11,303 nucleotides of DNA, taken from positions 1-11,303 of the forward strand of contig JAJXZC010000019.1 in the NCBI GenBank assembly GCA_021780275.1. Direction: 5' to 3'. A model generated the notes under the pieces. The model saw only the letters and a list, made by a program, of their open reading frames with translations. It was not told where the DNA came from and made no database searches. The stretch comes from Pseudomonadota bacterium. Lineage in GTDB: Bacteria > Pseudomonadota > Alphaproteobacteria > Parvibaculales > Parvibaculaceae. The translations under genes were made by a program, and so were the position numbers. Positions 6,765 to 11,303 of the stretch are shown here, piece after piece (position 1 is the stretch's first letter; each line of letters begins with the position of its first letter).

Positions 6765-8147
6765 ATGAGGGGCGTGCACCATAAGAACTCTGGTTACGGC
6801 GAAGCGCTGCGCAATTTCCTGCGTCACCACTACGTCGAACGCCAGATCTATCTGCGCAGTCATGGGCAGGTTCAATTCATATCTCTGTCACCGTTCACGC
6901 AGGCCGTGTTCCTCGCGATCGCTTTCGTATTCTTCAGCTGGATCGCATTTACCTCCGTCAACGTCGTCTTCAAGCAGCAGATCATCGCCTCGAAAGAGCA
7001 GCGCTATCTGAAGATGCAGGGCGCTTATGAAGAGCGCGTCGCCCAGCTGCAGGCCGCATACGATCAGCTCAACGGCCAGCTCGTCATTTCGCAGGAGCGT
7101 TTTCTCGCCACTACGCGCGAGCTGGAAGACAGGCACCGCCAGTTGACCACGCTGATGAGCCAGAGCCAGTCCGCGAGCTCGGAACTGGATACGATGCGCC
7201 GCCGATATGCCGCGACCGCGCGGCCGGCCGCCACCGCGGCCCGCGAAAACACCATCCTCATGTCGGTCGACCACAACGCCGACTTCGCCGCACTCGGACA
7301 GACGACGACACGGCCCCAGCAGACGAACGACGCCGAAACCTATGTCGTCGACGGCGCCGCGACCGGCGGCGTCGATGTTGCCGGGCTTGCCGGCGACGCT
7401 CCCCAGAACGGCACAGCGTCCCAGATTGATGCAAGGCTGACCCAGCTTGATCGCAGCCAGCAGGGCCTCATCAACTCGATTGAGGAAACCACCGACAGCA
7501 AGATCAAGGAACTCCGGTCGATCATCGCCATGACCGATATTGCCGAGGTGAAGAGCCGGTCCAAAGGCTCCTCATCCCGGACCCCGGTGGCCGAGGGCGG
7601 CCCCTTTCTCGGTCTGGCCGAAGGCGAGGCGCTGGCGGGCGCAGGCAAGGACGGCGCCTTTTCCAGGCAGCTCCACAGGGTCAGCCAGAACCTCAACACC
7701 ATGGGCGATCTCGAGAGATACATTGCGAAAATCCCGCTGGCCGAGCCGGTTATCGGCTATCGCGAGACAAGCGGCTTCGGCCCGCGCATAGACCCGTTCA
7801 ACGGTAGAATGGCCTTCCATGCCGGCGAAGATCTGGCCACGGATTACGGCGCGCCCGTCTATGCGACGACGGCTGGAACCGTGACCTTTGCCGACTGGCG
7901 GGGCGCCTATGGCCGCATGATCGAAATCGATCTCGGCAACGGCTTCCGCACCCGTTACGGCCATCTGAGCCGCATCGACGTCACGGTTGGCCAGAAAATT
8001 GCTTTCAGAGATCGCATAGGTCGCGTGGGGTCCTCTGGCCGCAGCAGCGGACCGCATCTTCACTACGAAGTCTGGTTCGACGGAATAGTCCGTGATCCAT
8101 CCAAGTTCATCGAGGCAGGGCATTATGTTTTCGAGAAACAAGGCTAA
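6765..8147 (+). CDS. Membrane-anchored M23 family peptidoglycan endopeptidase
   Basis: This is a 460-residue LytM/M23-type zinc metallopeptidase expected to cut peptide cross-links of peptidoglycan in the periplasm. The start ATG at 6765 has GGGGG eight bases upstream; a longer frame from 6723 lacks such a site. Order of parts: short cytoplasmic N-terminus, membrane helix near residues 44-68 (FTQAVFLAIAFVFFSWIAF), coiled coil near 76-148, a low-complexity linker, a second helical stretch (DARLTQLDRSQQGLINSIEE), then the M23 domain from about residue 335. All zinc and catalytic residues are present: H352 and D356 in HAGED, H400 in YGHLS, H431 and H433 in PHLHYE, so it should be active rather than a degenerate activator. 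Its end overlaps the bactofilin gene by 23 bp. Such pairs are known from other alphaproteobacteria (LmdC-BacA type), where the bactofilin localises the hydrolase. Confidence 0.93.
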   Translation: MRGVHHKNSGYGEALRNFLRHHYVERQIYLRSHGQVQFISLSPFTQAVFLAIAFVFFSWIAFTSVNVVFKQQIIASKEQRYLKMQGAYEERVAQLQAAYDQLNGQLVISQERFLATTRELEDRHRQLTTLMSQSQSASSELDTMRRRYAATARPAATAARENTILMSVDHNADFAALGQTTTRPQQTNDAETYVVDGAATGGVDVAGLAGDAPQNGTASQIDARLTQLDRSQQGLINSIEETTDSKIKELRSIIAMTDIAEVKSRSKGSSSRTPVAEGGPFLGLAEGEALAGAGKDGAFSRQLHRVSQNLNTMGDLERYIAKIPLAEPVIGYRETSGFGPRIDPFNGRMAFHAGEDLATDYGAPVYATTAGTVTFADWRGAYGRMIEIDLGNGFRTRYGHLSRIDVTVGQKIAFRDRIGRVGSSGRSSGPHLHYEVWFDGIVRDPSKFIEAGHYVFEKQG

Positions 8148-8721
8148 AGATATCGAGAAGCCAGCCGCCCCGGTTGTGGCGCCGGCCCCGAGCGCGCCGC
8201 TGGTGAAGCGCACCGCCGCGCGCACGGCTCCGTCCATCATTTCGACCGACCTGGTCGTCCACGGCAATATGACCGCCACGGGCGACATTCAGATCGACGG
8301 CACCGTCGAAGGCGACATCCGCAGCCAGTCGCTCACCATCGGCGAGAAGGCATCGATCACCGGCGAAATCGTCGCCGAGGACATCGTGATCCGTGGCCGC
8401 GTCATCGGCACCATTCGCGGCCGCCGCGTCCAGCTCTCCTCGACCTGCCATGTCGAGGGCGACATCCTGCACGAAGCGCTTGCCGTCGAGACGGGCGCCT
8501 TCTTCGAAGGCAATTGCCGCCATTCGGATGATCCGATCGGACAGGCTTCCATTTCCCGCGCGCCCGCCACGCCGCGTCCGAGCGCCGGTCCGGTCGCCGC
8601 GCCCCGTCCGGCCGCCGTGGCAGCAGCGCCCGCGCCGCGCCCCGCCGAGACCATCCAGGCGGCAAGCCCCGTGATCGTGGGCGATGGCGGCGTCGTCGTG
8701 AAGCGCCCCGCAGCTCAGTAA
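8125..8721 (+). CDS. Bactofilin (polymer-forming cytoskeletal protein)
   Basis: This is a 198-residue bactofilin. These proteins assemble without nucleotide into membrane-associated filaments that scaffold cell-wall enzymes and shape the cell. Residues about 36-133 form the right-handed beta-helix, seen as repeating short strands with glycines (VVHGNMTATGDIQIDGTVEG, then GEKASITGEI, IRGRVIGTI). Flanks are disordered: a Pro/Ala N-terminal linker and an Ala/Pro-rich tail at about 142-183. The N-terminal MFSRNKAK resembles the short membrane-targeting peptide described for alphaproteobacterial bactofilins such as Caulobacter BacA. The start is ATG at 8125, with GAGGCAGGG just before it; an upstream in-frame GTG at 8092 is less likely because MFS is the conserved beginning. 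It overlaps the M23 gene by 23 bp, suggesting translational coupling. Confidence 0.95.
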   Translation: MFSRNKAKDIEKPAAPVVAPAPSAPLVKRTAARTAPSIISTDLVVHGNMTATGDIQIDGTVEGDIRSQSLTIGEKASITGEIVAEDIVIRGRVIGTIRGRRVQLSSTCHVEGDILHEALAVETGAFFEGNCRHSDDPIGQASISRAPATPRPSAGPVAAPRPAAVAAAPAPRPAETIQAASPVIVGDGGVVVKRPAAQ

Positions 8722-8769
8722 GCGCCGCGAACAGACATGCCGCGCCGAGAGACAACGGCGCGTGAAACG

Positions 8770-8801
8770 AAACAGCCGCCTCGACATCGAGGCGGCTGTT
8801 T
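8770..8801. terminator. Bidirectional terminator between the bactofilin gene and prfB
   Basis: A nearly perfect palindrome: a 15-bp inverted repeat (8770-8784 with 8787-8801) with a two-base centre, so in RNA the loop opens to about six bases. On the plus strand it ends in TGTTTG; on the minus strand it ends in TGTTTCGTTTC. It sits between two convergent genes, 48 bases after the bactofilin stop and 47 bases after the prfB stop, and can serve both. Confidence 0.88.
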
Positions 8802-8848
8802 GCATGTTCGGTGACGGCAGGAACGCCGCGCGATCCCGGGACGAACGA

Positions 8849-9980
8849 TCAGTCGATATCCTCGACGGGCGCATCTGCGCCACCCTTCACGCGGGCGGCG
8901 AGTGCGGCGGCCATGAATTCGTCGAGATCACCGTCGAGCACACCGGAGGGTGTCGGGCTTTCGACGCCGGTGCGCAGGTCTTTCACCATCTGATAGGGCT
9001 GCAAGACATAAGAGCGGATCTGGTGGCCCCAGCCGATATCGGTCTTGCCCGCAGCTTCGGCCTGCGCCGCTGCTTCGCGCTTTTCCAGCTCGGCCTCATA
9101 AAGGCGCGCTCGCAGCATATTCCAAGCGGTTGCGCGGTTCTTGTGCTGCGAGCGTTCGTTCTGGCAGGCAACAACGATGCCTGTCGGAACGTGGGTGATG
9201 CGCACGGCGCTGTCTGTCGTGTTGACGTGCTGGCCACCCGCGCCCGACGAACGATAGGTGTCGATGCGGCAGTCGCTTTCATTGACGTCGATATTGATGG
9301 AGTCATCCACCACCGGATAGACCCAGACACTCGAGAAGCTCGTATGGCGTCGCGCATTGGAGTCGTAGGGCGAGATGCGGACGAGACGATGCACACCCGA
9401 TTCCGTCTTCAGCCATCCGAATGCATTGTGTCCCTTGACCTGGATCGTCGCGGACTTGATGCCGGCTTCTTCGCCGTCATGCCGCTCGACCAGATCAACC
9501 TTGTAGCCCTTACGCTCCGCCCAACGCGTATACATGCGCAGAAGCATCTGGGCCCAATCCTGGCTCTCCGTGCCGCCTGCGCCTGCATGGACTTCGAGGA
9601 AGGCGTCGTTGCCGTCGGCTTCGCCGGAGAGGAGCGTTTCGATCTCAGCCTTGCGCGCATCTTCACGCACGGCCTTGAGCGATGCCTCGGCTTCCTTGAC
9701 GATGCCATCGTCGCCCTCGGCCTCGCCGAGTTCGATCAGTTCGATATTGTCGTTGAGGCCTGACTCGAGGCGCAGATAGGCGGTGATCGCCTCATCCAGC
9801 CGTGTGCGCTCCGCCATGAGTGAGCGCGCTTTCGCGGGATCGTTCCAGAGATTTGGATCTTCGGAGCGCGCGTTCAGTTCGTCGAGGCGTTTGCGGGCTG
9901 AATCCCAGTCAAAGATGCCTCCTCAGCAGTCCCAGGGACTGCTTGATTTCATCGGCTATCGCCTGGGTCTCGGTACGCAT
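8849..9980 (-). CDS. prfB: Peptide chain release factor 2, with programmed +1 frameshift
   Basis: RF2 recognises UGA and UAA and triggers peptide release on the ribosome. The gene is in two frames. ATG at 9980-9978 opens 23 sense codons ending in AGG AGG CAT CTT, then an in-frame TGA at 9911-9909. Skipping base 9911 continues as GAC TGG GAT and stays open to the TGA at 8851-8849. The joined product, 9980-9912 plus 9910-8849, is 376 residues, the normal RF2 length. The GGQ hydrolysis motif is at residues 248-250 ([13 protein letters not shown]); the anticodon-like tripeptide is SPY at 203-205 rather than the E. coli SPF. Taking the first ATG of the long frame (9817) would lose 54 residues. GGAG lies ten bases before the start. 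It lies 83 bp downstream of the PBP gene on the same strand. Confidence 0.96.
9909..9923 (-). promoter_or_regulatory. prfB programmed +1 frameshift site (RF2 autoregulation)
   Basis: Read on the minus strand this is AGGAGG CAT CTT TGA. It holds the three known elements: an internal Shine-Dalgarno-like AGGAGG three bases before the slippery CTT, the slippery codon itself, and a TGA stop followed by C. When RF2 is scarce, slow termination at TGA allows peptidyl-tRNA-Leu to slip from CTT to TTT and translation resumes at GAC; when RF2 is plentiful, synthesis ends after 23 residues. E. coli uses AGGGGG TAT CTT TGA C; here the internal site is a perfect consensus. Confidence 0.96.
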
Positions 9981-10063
9981 CGCTATCGGTCTCCGTCAAA
10001 TCGGGAGCGGAAAATAGGCCGAACATGCGTGAGTGTAAACCCGCGCATTTGAGGCCCCCGCAA

Positions 10064-11303
10064 TCAGTAAAGGCCGCCCGTGCCTGAATCGATCGCGCTG
10101 CCGCCCGTGCTTGCGGGCGCGCCGAGCGTTCCACTGTCGGCGCCCGTCACCGGCGTGCCCGTGACGACATTCAATGATGAGGACGAAGAGACCTGCGGTT
10201 CGGTGCCCTCCTTGAAGGCTTCGAGGATCAAATCAGGATCGCTCAACGAGGCAAGCTGCCCTGTCTTGTGATCGACCTTCACCAGGCTGATGCCGGGCGG
10301 AATGCGGAACGGTATCGCCGGGTCGCTGCCGATCTCGGCTTGCATGATGTCGCGGAAGACCGGCGCAGCGGTGCGTCCGCCCGTCTCTGCCCGCCCGAGC
10401 GGCGCCGGCGTGTCGTAGCCCACAAAGACGCCCACGACCAGATTGGGCGAGTACCCCACGAACCATGCGTCGCGTTCGTCGCTCGACGTGCCGGTCTTGC
10501 CTGCAAGCGGCACCCCCACCGCCTTGACGGCGGAGCCCGTGCCGCGCTGCACCACACCCTCAAGCATCGATGTGATCTGATAGGCCGTCTGCGGACTCTC
10601 AATCTGTTCGCGATCGTCGGGCAGTTCCGGCGGCGCCTGGTTCGCCCAGTCCGCATTGCAGTCGGGGCAAGGCCGATTGTCGGACTTGTAGATGGTGCGT
10701 CCCCAGCGATCCTGCACGCGATCGATGAGCGTCGGCTTCACCTTCTTGCCGCCATTGTCGAAGACGGAATAGGCGGCGGCGAGACGCATCAGCGTCGTCT
10801 CTCCGGCACCGAGCGACATGGCGAGCACGGGCTGCATGTTATCGATGACGCCGAAGCGGTGCGCGTAATCGGCCACCTTGTCCATGCCGATGGCCTGCGC
10901 GAGGCGCACCGTCATGACGTTGCGCGAATGCTCAAGGCCGAAGCGAAGCGTCGAAGGTCCGAAGAAATCCTTCTCATAGTTCTCGGGCTTCCAGAGGCCG
11001 AGCCCCGGCCCCTGATCCATGACAAAGGGCGCGTCCAGCACAAGGCTCGACGGCGTGAAGCCGGTGTCGAGCGCCGCCGCATAAACGAAGGGTTTGAAGG
11101 ACGAGCCTGGCTGCCGTAATGCCTGCGTCGCGCGGTTGAATTCGCTCTGGTCGAAGCTGAAGCCGCCTTGCATGGCAAGCACACGGCCCGTATGCGGGTC
11201 CATCGCAATCACGGAACCGTTGACGGCAGGCACCTGACGCAGCGCATAGCTGGCAGCGCCCTTTGCCGCCATACGCTCGACATAGATCACGTCGCCGACG
11301 GAG
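10064..11303 (-). CDS. mrcA: Class A penicillin-binding protein 1a, transpeptidase part (5' end outside window)
   Basis: This bifunctional peptidoglycan synthase is anchored in the inner membrane and acts in the periplasm. About 412 residues are visible, open to the right edge, so the membrane anchor and glycosyltransferase domain lie outside. The transpeptidase domain is complete in its catalytic motifs: SxxK as SSFK (11093-11104, first Ser nucleophile), SxN as SRN in EHSRNVMTV, and KTGT (10487-10498). GSVIAMDPHTGRVLAMQGG precedes the catalytic serine, as in PBP1a. A CPDC pair (10658-10669) sits in an insertion between SRN and KTGT. The C-terminus is a Ser/Thr/Gly-rich disordered tail ending GTGGLY. 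A GTG at 11290 is not the start, since the frame and homology continue. prfB follows 83 bp downstream. ponA is an alternative symbol. Confidence 0.95.
   Translation of the reverse strand, partial: SVGDVIYVERMAAKGAASYALRQVPAVNGSVIAMDPHTGRVLAMQGGFSFDQSEFNRATQALRQPGSSFKPFVYAAALDTGFTPSSLVLDAPFVMDQGPGLGLWKPENYEKDFFGPSTLRFGLEHSRNVMTVRLAQAIGMDKVADYAHRFGVIDNMQPVLAMSLGAGETTLMRLAAAYSVFDNGGKKVKPTLIDRVQDRWGRTIYKSDNRPCPDCNADWANQAPPELPDDREQIESPQTAYQITSMLEGVVQRGTGSAVKAVGVPLAGKTGTSSDERDAWFVGYSPNLVVGVFVGYDTPAPLGRAETGGRTAAPVFRDIMQAEIGSDPAIPFRIPPGISLVKVDHKTGQLASLSDPDLILEAFKEGTEPQVSSSSSLNVVTGTPVTGADSGTLGAPASTGGSAIDSGTGGLY

Noticed and set aside
6758..6784. An eight-codon frame starting ATG at 6758 just before the M23 start
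   Set aside because: The GGGGG ribosome site is only one base from this ATG, so initiation here is unlikely; the ATG at 6765 is properly spaced.
8762..9763. A 333-codon open frame on the plus strand opposite prfB
   Set aside because: It is antisense to RF2, begins inside the terminator hairpin, and shows no family signature.
8849..9817. prfB as a single 322-residue frame starting at ATG 9817
   Set aside because: The conserved RF2 N-terminus continues upstream to GAC at 9910 and, through the frameshift, to ATG 9980; the short version would be truncated by 54 residues.

Overview
The window is about 11.3 kb of GC-rich, densely coded chromosomal DNA from an alphaproteobacterium. It is most likely a member of the Rhizobiales (Hyphomicrobiales). 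The reasons are the style of the proteins (an SPY-type RF2, an alphaproteobacterial AsmA/YhdP-like protein, a DUF455 ferritin-like protein, and an M23 peptidase paired with a bactofilin) and the gene neighbourhood. The genus cannot be fixed from the sequence alone. I see no tRNA, rRNA, CRISPR array, insertion sequence, prophage gene or clear sign of horizontal transfer. This is ordinary core-genome territory.

Layout, left to right. (1) The 3' part of tyrS (+) runs in from the left edge. (2) A 211-bp convergent gap holds three hairpins, one of them a strong bidirectional terminator. (3) A 1214-codon AsmA/DUF3971-type envelope protein gene lies on the minus strand. (4) A 100-bp divergent gap carries a perfect inverted repeat. 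(5) On the plus strand follow a Bcp/PrxQ peroxiredoxin with an unusual histone-H1-like lysine/alanine tail and, 18 bp later, a DUF455 ferritin-like protein. (6) A 203-bp gap has a tandem 15-bp repeat and a small hairpin. (7) A membrane-anchored M23 endopeptidase and a bactofilin overlap by 23 bp. (8) A 15-bp-stem terminator lies between convergent genes. (9) On the minus strand are prfB (RF2), which is a two-part gene joined by the classic programmed +1 frameshift, and upstream of it the 3' part of a class A penicillin-binding protein (mrcA/ponA) that runs off the right edge.

Functional themes are translation (tyrS, prfB), cell-envelope building and shape (AsmA-like lipid-transfer candidate, M23 hydrolase, bactofilin scaffold, PBP1a), and peroxide/iron handling (Bcp, DUF455). 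The M23-bactofilin pair probably works as one module, with the bactofilin positioning the hydrolase. The most notable features are the prfB recoding site, which makes a naive ORF call 54 residues too short, and the Bcp protein, whose polycationic tail and shifted cysteine arrangement are worth testing. No convincing wholly new system was found.
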